Of a stretch of DNA of 23,950 bases, positions 1 to 12,676 are shown piece after piece (within the stretch, counting starts at the first letter, position 1; each line of letters starts with the position of its first letter). A program made the position numbers and the translations under genes. Source of the stretch: Pleurobrachia bachei (Eukaryota > Ctenophora > Tentaculata > Cydippida > Pleurobrachiidae). The notes beneath the pieces were generated by a model. The model was not told where the DNA came from. It searched no databases and was given only the letters and a program-made list of their open reading frames with translations. The stretch is taken from assembly GCA_000695325.1 (NCBI GenBank), contig AVPN01000268.1:22747-46696 (forward strand), written 5' to 3'.

Positions 1-303
1 GGGGTTAGTTTGGGTCCGGAGGGATCCTGCCTCCATCTCCCACTGAGAGAGAGATGGGGTTTAGTTTGGGTCCGGAGGGATCCTGCCTCCATCTCCCACT
101 GAGAGAGAGATGGGGTTTAGTTTGGGTCCGGAGGGATCCTGCCTCCATCTCCCACTGAGAGAGAGATGGGGTTTAGTTTGGGTCCGGAGGGATCCTGCCT
201 CCATCTCCCACTGAGAGAGAGATGGGGTTTAGTTTGGGTCCGGAGGGATCCTGCCTCCATCTCCCACTGAGAGAGAGGGGGGTTAGTTTGGGTCCGGAGG
301 TTA
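1..303. repeat. 56-bp minisatellite (about 5.4 copies)
   Basis: A unit beginning TAGTTTGGGTCCGGAGGGAT repeats every 56 bp (starts near 6, 62, 118, 174, 230), with a last step of 54 bp near 284. Copies are almost identical. It lies in the myosin gene beyond exon 23. On the transcript strand each unit contains TCTCTCTCTCAG, an acceptor-like sequence. Confidence 0.92.
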
Positions 304-3300
304 GTTTTATGGCAACATTTGGATCCCATAAAAACTAACACATACCTGCCAGAGTGAGCATTGTCTTACAAAAGTCTGCCCTCTCCAAGAGACAGTCATG
401 TAGTAGTGATACTACACATTCCTTTACGAATGGCATTCTAGCCTCCCAATGGTAATACCTTTGTTTTGGCAGATTGAAGAGAGCTAACTTGGCATGTCGC
501 CTCTTCCAATTCATCCTCCAGTTCAGACACTTTCTCTTCCAACTCTCGTTTAGCTTTCTTCAACTGCATCGCCTGAGGGGGGGGGGGAGGAGGGTGAGGT
601 TGGGGGATGGGGGTTGAATATCATTTGAAGGGGACCAGCTCGAAGTAAACTTGGTTGTGAATTGCCGTGAAATTAGAAAAGCTGATTCCATATTGGGATG
701 TCTTGATGTTTTCATTTAACTTGACGTATAATGGTAATTATCAGCGCTTCGTGATAGCTTTGAATATTAGAACTCGTTCCCAGGCTCCGTACGCGTGTGA
801 AAAATGCAATTTTGAAAATTGAGGTTCACCTCGAAGAATCTCAATTTGGAGAAGTTGACCAAATTTAGCCAAAAATGACCATTTAGCACCCTCCTCCCTC
901 TCTACTTACCTCTGAAGCCTCCACTCCCTGTGAGGTAAAGTCAGCAAGTTGAGATTCAGCGTTAACAAGGCGTCGTGTGCGTTCCTCAAGTGTAGAGTTG
1001 GTTTCCCTGTTCTTGTCGCGGAGTGAGATTAGTTCCGTGTGTATTGCTTCCTTCTCCTTGCCGATCTTCTCACGAAGCTGTTGCTCCGCTTTTAGGAGGT
1101 GCGTCTGTTTGGCAGTATCCTGCACAGACATTTGGGATTTGTAAGGGGCGGGTAATGTATGCATTTATGTCTTTTAATGGAATATTAATGGAAATATTAA
1201 TATGAACGTGTTTATACCCCTTCCCCCAGCATTCTCTCTCTCCCTATCTCTACTAATTGATAGGGATTCATTTTACTTATTTTAGAATCCAGACAATGAC
1301 CTGTAACTACCTGATTGAACCGTAACTCTTCGATTTCGTTATTTAAAGGTTGCGTTTAATATCGATAATAAGGAACCTTCCCGCACCGGCAAGGGTAGTT
1401 CTACGTTACCTATTTAACAGTACCTGATCAAATCGCTTTTGTTTCCTCTCCAGTTCAGAGTTTCGTGCCTGTATCTGTTCCAAGTTAACCTTCAGATCCG
1501 CTACCTCCTCAGCTTGCTTTTGTTGGGATCGCTTGTAGTTGCTGGCCAGTGATTCCTGGTGTTCTTTCTCGTCTTCCAGCTGGAGCGGGAGATAGTCATG
1601 GGGTTAGAACCGAGATGTATATCTATTATCTGCAGTGGGGTATGTGATCCCACCTGCAGTAGGGCATTTGGGTACTGAGAGAAATAGGCGCCATCATGCT
1701 GTATCGATCATTTAGCAATAATATGCATGTTTGCTTTGTTCGAGAGAGGGTTGATCTAAAAGATAATAGTATGAATTTGAGTTGCAATTGAATCGCTCGA
1801 GCGCCCCCAAGGATCGTATATGGGTAGATTAGTTCGACTTATTTGAATATGTAGCATTATTCGATTAGTTAGAAGTGTTATAAAATCTTGTTAACATTCT
1901 GTAACAGCTGATTGTGAATTGCACCTCTCTCTGTATGCAACACACGCACACTTTTGACTTGAAACAAAGAACAAGTATGCTATAATAGTGGAGATGAGGG
2001 TTGGCTGGGTGAACTCCCCGTGTATATGGTTGGTCGAACATGTCGACTGGACTGTGCTTCATTGTGGTTGGTCAAAGAAGCATCAATAAGTATAGAGATG
2101 GTAGTATGTGATTCGGAGTTGAAAGTTTACTTATATTCGACTTAAAGTTGTTAAAGTGGCGAGGGGTAATATGCAATAGAGACAAGAGGAATTTATATTT
2201 ATTTATAGATGCTGCATATTGAGGTGGTTCGATATCTTTGTCTCTGAATTTGTTGCAACATCGCAAGACACCATCTGCCCGGTCGTGAAGGAACTATTTG
2301 AATGGGATGATTTGATTAAATTCATTAACCACGTATATAATTGTAGCTCGTACCTGATTGAACCGTAACTCTTCGATTTCGTTATTTAAAGGTTGCGTTT
2401 AATATCGATAATAAGGAACCTTCCCGCACCGGCAAGGGTAGTTCTACGTTACCAATTTAACAGTACCTGATCAAATCGCTTTTGTTTCCTCTCCAGTTCA
2501 GAGTTTCGTGCCTGTATCTGTTCCAAGTTAACCTTCAGATCCGCTACCTCTTCTGCTTGCTTTTGTTGGGATCGCTTGTAGTTGCTGGCTAGTGATTCCT
2601 GGTGTTCTTTCTCGTCTTCCAGCTGGAGCGGGAGATAGTCATGGGGTTAGAACCGAGATGTATATCTATTATCTGCAGTGGGGTATGTGATCCCACCTGC
2701 AGTAGGGCATTTGGGTACTGAGAGAAATAGGCGCCATCATGCTGTATCGATCATTTAGCAATAATATGCATGTTTGCTTTGTTCGAGAGGGGGTTGATCT
2801 TGAAGATAACAGTATGAATTTTGAGTTGTGATTGAATCGCTCTCGCCCCCAAGGATCGTATATGGGTAGATTAGTTCGATTTATTTGAATATGTATTATT
2901 CGATTAGTTAGAAGTGTTATAAAATCTTGTTAACATTCTGTAACAGCTGATTGTGAATTGCACCTCTCTCTGTATGCAACACACGCACACTTTTGACTTG
3001 AAACAAAGAACAAGTATGCTATAATAGTGGAGATGAGGGTTGGCTGGGTGAACTCCCCGTGTATATGGTTGGTCGAACATGTCGACTGGACTGTGCTTCA
3101 TTGTGGTTGGTCAAAGAAGCATCAATAAGTATAGAGATGGTAGTATGTGATTCGGAGTTGAAAGTTTACTTATATTCGACTTAAAGTTGTTAAAGTGGCG
3201 AGGGGTAATATGCAATAGAGACAAGAGGAATTTATATTTATTTATAGATGCTGCATATTGAGGTGGTTCGATATCTTTGTCTCTGAATTTGTTGCAACAT

Positions 3301-6300
3301 CGCAAGACACCATCTGCCCGGTCGTGAAGGAACTATTTGAATGGGATGATTTGATTAAATTCATTAACCACGTATATAATTGTAGCTCGTCTCGAGGAGA
3401 AAATGCGATTTTGGGGATTTTATTAAGCTATCTCTGTTTGGATCGCTTTGTTGACTTTTCGACCTTTTCTTCTCATTCTCTTTTGCTACTCTGTCCCCCG
3501 GTCCCGCCCCTAACTCATACTAAAATACAATCCCTCTAGTTCAGCAAATGATATTATCTCTCCTTATCTTCACAGTAACGAGTACAACACAAGCCTGTGA
3601 CCTATTCCTAACAGACGAGCCTGAACCATCCTCACCGCGAGTCCTAGGGAAGCCCTTTACAACTCCAGCAGGTCTGGGAGAGTGTCTTAAGTATTGTAAC
3701 CACACCCTACTGTGTAACTCCGTCACTTTTACCCCCCTAACCAGCAGATGTAACCTTCACCGTGCAGCGATGGGTGAGCGTACGGGGGCAATTGGCACTG
3801 CAGTGCAGGCCAACGCGGGGTGTGAGGAGAAACAGTGTCCCAAACTGTTGGGTACCATGGTGATAGAATACTCGATTGACAGGCGTTGCTTAGCAACAGA
3901 AAACACAACGGCTATTGTGTGGAGGGACTGTGAAGATAATCCATCATTTTGGGTTGTCAAGGAGAGTATCGGGGGGACGGTGATGATTAGGCAGAACGGG
4001 ACTGGCCTGTGTATGGAGGTGGATTCCACTGGTACCTTTAATCTCGCATTCCTAGCACCCTGTGACGCTGCTAAATCGGAGCAAAGGTTCGGGCAGAAAC
4101 AGCCCACCCGGTATATGGAGAAATGCAGCTATGAGTTGGCGTGGGGAGGGCGGCAGCGCGGGGGAGTCTTTGTTAGCGATGACAACGGGGGTGTGGCTCT
4201 GGCCTTCTTGTGGCCACATCTTCACATTGATGGTCCTGTTTGTTCGTTGGATGAGAAGGTAAAAAGGGTGACAGTTCCTAACAAAGAAGACCTCCCCTTT
4301 CTCCTGCCAGGGTCCACTACAACTGGGAAGTGCAAGGGCAGCAAGAGGACAGTACAGTTGGGGTGTGTTAATGGGACTCTGAAACCCATCACTGAGATGG
4401 TATGTGGGGCACACCACAAATCAGCCCACGCGGGGTTCATGGTCGCGATATGTGTGCTGGGCAGTCTGGTGGCCTTGTTGGGCGTGGTCGTGGTGGGGTT
4501 ATGGAGGAAGGGGGATAAACCAAACCTCTGTCTCACGTTCTTCCTTCACTGTGCGAGGCAGCAGTCGATCTTCTTAGACAAACTTGAGAACTAATTGACC
4601 CGGATAGAATTGTTGTCGAGTGCGATATTTATTGACAATTCACACCGTGCTAATTGAGAGTGTGACTGAAAGGGATTAAGAGAGAAAGGGACCGAGAGAC
4701 TTGTACAGGTCAGGACATTGACGGCGTATTTTGTATATGTTCACCGGCTTTTTTCGTGTTAAATGACTCATGCAGACCCCGCTCAGACCGCTAAACGCTT
4801 CTTATCATACAGACAATATGAATTCAAAGAATGCTATTCACCAATATTTTAATATTTCACAAGGTTTTCTGATAAACATATTAAAGGTAATGGAGAAGGT
4901 CAAAGGAGAGTAATTGTTTGATTGTTTGTTTGAGGGCATCTCCAGAGCAGGCAGCCTCTGTTTCAAAGTTCCTCTTGGCCGCTCCCAAGTCAGATGTGGC
5001 TTGCATATACTTGGCCCGCCAGAACTCTGAAAGAAGGATATTGGTCATTGGAACTCTGAAAGAAGGATTTATTGGAAAAAGTGCCCTCAGCAGGCGAGAT
5101 TGAATGATGGACTAGTTGGGCAATCTAGTTGTAGATCGGATTGCAGCAATGATGAAGAAGGGCGTGATGTTACTTCCGTTATCATTCCTAATATGGCGTA
5201 ATTGAGTGATAGCAATTGTAATTTGTAATAAGAAAAGTTTCGCCGTTCGTGATCAAGTATCATATGCTACAAAATCAAACAAACAAGAAAACAAACATGA
5301 AACAAACAACAAACAAAAAAACAGACATACCGACAAATATAAAACAAACAAACGTTACCTAGTTCCAGATTCATGTATATAATAGGGAATTCCCGAGTTT
5401 TACTTGGTTAGGCCGGGAGTTAGACTACTTGGAGCGTTTGAGGCGATATGCTCTGCATAGTCCGAATCGCAGCACCACAACAACAACAACAGACAGACAG
5501 ACATACCGACAAACAAACAAACAAACAGACAAACAGACAAACAGACAATGTACGTACGGGCGGTATTTTCCTCTTCGTCAGGTACAATATCAGGTTGAGG
5601 GGCACTAGCCGCTACTTTGGCAGCTGCAGCAACATTACTTTTCACTTCCTCGGCTAACCTCTCATTCTCCTTCTGGAGGGCTTCAAACTGCTCCTGTTAG
5701 ATAACGATGTTCAATTATAACTCCTAGTGGTAGGTTTTGAATGTCATTCAAATGGAAGGAGGTTATAATAGTGGTATTGTACTACCAAATAATGCTGGTT
5801 ATACCTTCAGGTCCCCTAGTTTGTTCTCCTGATTCCGTCTCTCTACCAACTCGGCCTGGTATAGACCACTGCTCTGGGCACTACTCTCCCTCTCCTCATT
5901 CAATTGACCCTCCAGGTCCTCCTGTCGTGCTATTAACTCCCCGTTCTGTTCTGTAAGGGAGGCTGTTGACGCCTCCAACTCAGCAACACGGGCCTTTAGC
6001 GCCTGTAACTCAGTCTGGGAAGGGGAACGGGGTGTTAGAACAAGATGGCATTCTGTTCAGAATGTCAATCTTGCTGCGGGCTCGCAAATGCGTAACATTT
6101 CAAATACATCTCCCCTATCCCGTGTTAGAATTGTTAAAAAAGTGCTGGAAATATGGGACTCCTATGCTTACATCTTTCCGTTCAACATCCCGGGCCGAGT
6201 GAACATGAATGAGGGGTTTCACCCTTAGGAACATTTTCCACCAGCTCCACTCATTCAGTTCCTGGTATATATCTGCATTCCTTTGGATTACTAACACAGC

Positions 6301-9300
6301 ACTCTGCTTCATCTAGAGGAGTGGGATAGTGGTGTTTGTCGTTAAATTGGGGAAGTCATAGTTGAAACTTGAAACCAAGTGTTAGAAAAGTTTTAGACAA
6401 GTAGGTTACCTGTAACTTTTTAGCTTTCCGCCGAGCAAGAGCGCCCCGAGCGAGGGATTGAAGCGCCTCGACAAAGTTATTTAACTTCGACTCTTTCTCT
6501 AACTGCAAACTCTGAAGAACTCCTGATTTGAAGAAGACCTTGCTGATCCCAGCAATGTAACGATTGTTATCCATTTCGCAATCTTCAAGAATAGTCAGAA
6601 CCGCCTGCGGGAGGAGAATTAGTATTAACTCGTGAGGGGGGAGGGAGGGTGAAGGGATTCTACCCTGACAGGGTTAACTCAGAACTGTGCTAGTTGCATG
6701 TCCGTGTCATTACTTGTTTTAAGTCTGTCACTGTGTCACCGTGGTTCAAAACAAATCGTTTGGGAACGTACATCTGTCAAAAGTAGTAGGGTCTGTCAGT
6801 GGGGGTCATTACATGCCATGTTGAGGGGGTGATCCTTGTTATCTCACGTGGTTCGAAGTTTGGTCATAGGTTAGGCATAGAAAACTCAGGAGAATGTCAC
6901 TGTCAGGACAAACTAAATAATTATCTTACCTCTCTCTCATCAAACAGCGTATCGTTCCCCTCTTTCCCCTCATATGCGGACACCCTCAGCACTTCAAACT
7001 GCCTCCGGAAATCAGCAAAATTCAGGGAATCAGGGAACCCCTCTCTGTACAGTCGGATCGCTTGAAGGATACCTGTACTACGTAGCTGGCACCTCACATG
7101 TACCAAATCCATAATAGAGTCAGGAGAGGTCCGTTTAGTGGATCGAGGTGTGAAACAGTGCACAAAGTGGGGGTTAGTCCGCCGCAGCGTATCAAACACA
7201 TAATCCAGCTGGAACTTGTAGTTGAGACAGCGGTTCTGGGGTTTCATGCTGTTCGAAGATAGGAGACAGTGACCCTTTCGCGTGTTGGCTTGCCTCATAA
7301 AGGTTGCCGTTCCGTCAGCTAGAGCCTTGGGAGTTGGGCTGCCTTTAGTGTTCGCTGCGGCACCTTTTCCTTGGAATAACTGGGCAATCGGAGACCTGAG
7401 ATAGAGATTAAGAGATGGGGTTAGGACTTGAAAACACCACAAAACTGCTGCCTCAATGTTTTTGGTCGGACTCCCTGCTTTTTCTGCTACCCTGGCCGCG
7501 CGGCACCACTACTAACAACTATCTCTCTTTGTATATCACAGTTCTCGCGCGCTCCGTCACACTCTCTACAGACCCTCTACGTCGGGGCCGGCAGCTTATC
7601 GCTGCTTGACGATCCCTAATGAAATTTCACACACACACAAACACTAGATATTATACTGAATTACCTGGTTGATTCTTGTACAAGTGTCTTGGCGTATCGG
7701 GCAGCCGTGGTGTCTCGGGCCTGGTGTAACCAACCCGTGCAGTCATACTCCAGCTCAACCATGTTGGAACAATGAGAGAGGATGAACTTGCACGGGCCAG
7801 ACTGCCTGATTAACTTGAAACCTTGGCCACCTGAAAAAGAAAAATTGATTGGGGGACTTCAGGTAACTTGGAAGATGGAGCAAATTGTGTGATTTTGGCT
7901 TCCTTTAAATAAACATATATATTTTCATCTCAGCTCAAACATTTTCATGTTACACAAACTTACTAGCATCACTATGGTGCATTAGCAACCGATCGAGGAA
8001 GGTAATATCGGTGGCTCCGGGGAACATGCTCTCTTCATCCAGAATCCAAAACAGCCCCTTGGTATCCTGGTGGTGGGGGGTCTCGGAGCGAGACAGACCA
8101 TACTGTTCAATGAGTTCAATCACGGGTCTTGGGGATGCAGGGATATCGGCAAAGTTCAGTTTAACTTCCTCCTGAGAGAGAGAGGGAGGGAGTGAGGGAG
8201 TGAGGGAGAGTGAGGGGGAAAGAGATAGAGAGGAGAGATAGATAAATGAGCGGTACTCATGCAATGCTATGTGCCCAATAAAATGTGAAACTCAATATTG
8301 CACTCAGTTATTGAAAATGTCTCAAATATTTATCATCCATAGCTTCCTTCCAAGTTCTGTACTATGTTCTCCCTCTCACTCTCTCTCTCTCTCTCTCACT
8401 CTCTCTCTCACACTCTCCATCTATCTTTCTTTCTTTCTCTCTCAGTGTGTAAATATGAAACATGAATCTCATGTGGCATATTATTACTGTTAATGGGATT
8501 TCTCAATAAAGCCCAAACTAATAATGCTCTTCAAAAAGAGAGAAACGATCTCCCTTATTAATGTCTCTTCTCCATCTCTCTCTCTCTCTAGAACCATGAG
8601 ATAGTCTCTCCCCTAATAATAAACACACTAAACTGTTAGCCAATCAACAGACACAAATTGTCAGCCGGGTCCCTCTTACTCCCCTAAAAGCAAAGTGAAG
8701 TTGTTTAGCCCCCTATAAAAAGAACAGTAAGTTGCTTACTAATTAACACACTAAACTGTTAGCCAATCAACAGACACAACATGTCAGCCGGGTCCTTCTT
8801 ACCCAATCCAATTCTCTTGCTTTTCCTTGGTAACGAAGTAAACCCTTGCCAGCGCGCGCGAAGGTCGCCCGTCGACACACAGAGTGTGAGGTGTCTTCGA
8901 TACCAAAATCAACAGACACAACATGTCAGCCGGGTCCTTCTTACCCAATCCAATTCTATTGCTTTTCCGTGGAAATTTCCTGGTGCTGTCAACTTGACCC
9001 TTCCCCCCCCCCTTGTAGTTACTATTTGTAGTAACATACCTGTTCAAACAAGTCCAGAACTTTAGTAAACGTCTCATTCTGGAAGAAACCCTGTAATCTC
9101 TCTGCTGCGTAGTTCATCAGCAGGTGCTGAAGAGAGGCAGGTCGTGCTGGACTCTGGAACCCAGGCATGTCCACCAGGACAAGGGAGTAGGGCGACCTGC
9201 CGGGTCCCGCTAGTGCTCTGAAAGGAGATGGGTTAGGGAATTTGTCAGCTCACATTCAACCGTGCCGGGGAGACAACAATTCTAAAACTGAATGATTACA

Positions 9301-9521
9301 TTAATCAATCAACAAAGATATTATTCACGATCCGATTATTGAATAAAATCATTAATTAATTAATTATCCCACCTGTTAATAAGGGAGTTTACAGCAGTGA
9401 AAACGAGCTCGTAAAGTGACATGGCCAAGTCTTCCGTTGCATTTCGGAGTAATTGAGCAGGATCCGCATCCGAAGAAAGAGGTAAAGTTGATATCAGCTG
9501 AGAGAGAGAGATGATGAGAGG

Positions 9522-9566
<45 letters not shown>

Positions 9567-11235
9567 TGATAATGAGATGGGAGATAGGGGATAGAGATAC
9601 ACTTGGAGAAATAGAGAGAGAGATAGAGAGAGATTGTAAAGGACAGGGAACATTCTTCAGAGTGTATTCAGTATTTCGTTGTTAATTGGGGTTGACAGAG
9701 TGTATGTGATGTGGTGAAGTGCTTGGTGTTGAAAGTTGGTGATACTGAAAGTACTGCTAGCAATGATAAAGCACAGTAATCAGGGGGTGACGTAGTGTAA
9801 ATCCAGCATATATTTCATTTGTTTCTCTGTGTGTTTTAGGGGGGTCTTGGATATATCATTATATTCCAATGATCTAATATGTGAAATAACAATAACGCAC
9901 AATGAATGTCAACTCTCAAAGGAATAGTCATGAGTAGATAACATACCGATATATAGTGAATAGTAGCTTCATATTTTGGAAATATTGTACTAATATGTTC
10001 AGAGTAACTACACTACAGTCTACAGATCAAGTATAACGTTCAGTACATATAACTACACACTAGGCCACCTGATAAGGCCTGTATCACACCTCTACCAACC
10101 ACAACTGTGGTGAGTGTATACATGTGTACTGTCTTGTCGACATGCTGACAAGTAGAGGAGAGAGAATCTTAGTCAGAGAGAATCTAAGATTCGATATTAT
10201 CACTCCAAAGATGTGATGAAGCGTGATGATGGATTGTACATGTCTGATAATGGTGCAGGCTCCTGCATGATGTGATTGTCTGATCATCAAAATTTGATAG
10301 TTGGATTTGATGATATTGTGAAACAGAACAGAGCACATGTGCAGTAATAGCATGGCTCCAGGATTACCAATATAATAAGCACACATTTGTATACTAAACA
10401 CAGTCATTAAAGTAAGAGTGGTGTGCCGTGTTTTCTCACGAAACTTAGTGGATGAACGGGGAGTACCGCCAGGACCACTGGAACGGTATCTAGCCAATCA
10501 ACAGACACAAATTGTCAGCCGGGTCCCTCTTACTCCCCTAAAAGCAAAGTGAAGTTGTTTAGCCCCCTATAAAAAGAACAGTAAGTTGCTTACTAATTAA
10601 CACACTAAACTGTTAGCCAATCAACAGACACAACATGTCAGCCGGGTCCTTCTTACCCAATCCAATTCTATTGCTTTTCCGTGGAAATTTCCTGGTGCTG
10701 TCAACTTGACCCTTCCCCCCCCCCTTGTAGTTACTATTTGTAGTAACATACCTGTTCAAACAAGTCCAGAACTTTAGTAAACGTCTCATTCTGGAAGAAA
10801 CCCTGTAATCTCTCTGCTGCGTAGTTCATCAGCAGGTGCTGAAGAGAGGCAGGTCGTGCTGGACTCTGGAACCCAGGCATGTCCACCAGGACAAGGGAGT
10901 AGGGCGACCTGCCGGGTCCCGCTAGTGCTCTGAAAGGAGATGGGTTAGGGAATTTGTCAGCTCACATTCAACCGTGCCGGGGAGACAACAATTCTAAAAC
11001 TGAATGATTACATTAATCAATCAACAAAGATATTATTCACGATCCGATTATTGAATAAAATCATTAATTAATTAATTATCCCACCTGTTAATAAGGGAGT
11101 TTACAGCAGTGAAAACGAGCTCGTAAAGTGACATGGCCAAGTCTTCCGTTGCATTTCGTAGTAATTGAGCAGGATCCGCATCCGAAGAAAGGGGCAAAGT
11201 TGATATCAGCTGAGGGAGAGAGAGATGATGAGAGG

Positions 11236-11276
<41 letters not shown>

Positions 11277-12578
11277 TGATAATGAGATGGGAGATAGGGG
11301 ATAGAGATACACTTGGAGAAATAGAGAGAGAGATAGAGAGAGATTGTAAAGGACAGGGAACATTCTTCAGAGTGTATTCAGTATTTTGTTGTTAATTGGG
11401 GTTGACAGAGTGTATGTGGAGTGGTGAAGTGCTTGGTGTTGAAAGTTGGTGATACTGGAAGTACTGCTAGCAATATATAAAGTGTAATCAGTGGGTGACG
11501 TAGTGTAAATCCAGCATATTTCATTTGATTCTCTGTTTGTTTTTGGGGGTCTTGAACATTTCATTACAATATTCCATTGATCTAATGTGTGAATAACAAT
11601 GACACACGATGAATGTCAACTCTCAAAGGAATAGTCATGAGTAGATAACATACCGATATAGTGAATAGTAGCTTCACATTTTGGAAATATACTACTCTGT
11701 TCAGAGTAACTACCTGCAGTATAAAACTACAGTATACAGATCGAGCGCTGTATAACGTTCAGTACATACTACACATTAGGCCACCTGATAAGCCCTGTAC
11801 ACCTCTACCAGCTACTACAACTGTGGTGAGTGTATACATGTACTGTACGTATGTGTGTCGACATGCTGACAAGAGGAGGAGAGAATCTTAGTCAGAGAGA
11901 ATCTAAGATTCTATATTATCACTCCAAAGTCCAAAGATGTGATGAAGCGTGATGATGGATTGTACATGTCTGATAATGGTGCAGGCTCCTGCATGATGTG
12001 ATTGTCTGATCATCAAAATTTGATAGTTGGATTTGATGATATTGTGAAACAGAACAGAGCATGTGCAGTAATAGCATGGCTCCAGGATTACCAATATAAT
12101 AAACACACATTTGTATACTAAACACAGTCATTAAACGGTATATAATATTCATGGTCATTAGTCAACACAGAAACATCTTTACCTGTCTCTCTAGAGCCTC
12201 GTATCGTATCCCGAGCACGTTGGCAGCAATTTGGGCTGCAGTAGGGTTGGCAAACCGGGCTCCCATCCCATTTGGATCTAAAGTGGATATATCGGTTTAA
12301 TGATGAGGTTACCATTATAATGGTAACCACGAGGTAACAATGATGTAACCATGATAACCAGGCCATGGTAACCATGGCATTGCCGACTGGGTGACAATTC
12401 AACTTACGGTTAACAGCACCAGCCTTTCCAAGATGTAGAATAGAGGAGAGAATGGTCAGCAGTCCCTTTACTTCAGGGATTGTTACACCACCAAGGAACT
12501 TGAACGCCTCCAACGTTTTGGCGTAATTCTCTGCTGCCTGCTTCCTCTGTCCATGCTGAAATGATGACTGTTGCAGAT

Positions 12579-12627
<49 letters not shown>

Positions 12628-12635
12628 ATGATGAC

Positions 12636-12676
<41 letters not shown>

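Larger units (their letters stand above)
8637..10411. repeat. Tandem duplication of MYO18 exon 11-12 block, left copy
   Basis: This 1775-bp unit runs from TAGCCAATCAACAGACAC to CACAGTCATTAAA. It is about 130 bp longer than the right copy, mainly from an internal direct duplication with a 142-bp step (8765 and 8907). A 79-bp unrelated stretch (10412-10490) separates the copies. Confidence 0.92.
10491..12135. repeat. Tandem duplication of MYO18 exon 11-12 block, right copy
   Basis: This is the partner of 8637-10411. It carries exons 11 and 12 and about 920 bp of the following intron, including a hairpin-forming repeat that is kept in both copies. It ends 47 bp left of the exon 10 donor. Confidence 0.92.

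Noticed and set aside
1-303. 56-bp repeats as coding or CRISPR-like array
   Set aside because: The open frame is an artefact of a stop-free repeat unit and there are no spacers; it is a minisatellite in an intron.
1865-2266. Two minus-strand open frames repeated at 2904-3305
   Set aside because: Their conservation follows from the recent block duplication; they lie in the intron and show no family resemblance.
3258-3539. Plus-strand open frame as a 5' exon of the nested membrane protein
   Set aside because: Most of it is intron sequence of the duplicated exon 21 block, and no matching donor in frame with 3548 was found.
3548-4594. Viral envelope-like glycoprotein
   Set aside because: The domain pattern is PAN and beta-trefoil, with no fusion peptide or heptad core and no polymerase or terminal repeats nearby.
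5448-5657. Plus-strand open frame with Gln-Thr-Asn repeats
   Set aside because: It is translation of the CAGA/AAAC microsatellite and the reverse of exon 19.
9360-9653. Minus-strand open frame rich in Ser-Leu (also 11088-11363)
   Set aside because: The Ser-Leu run is the CT microsatellite; only the part matching exon 11 is coding, and in the right copy the long open frame is in a different phase.
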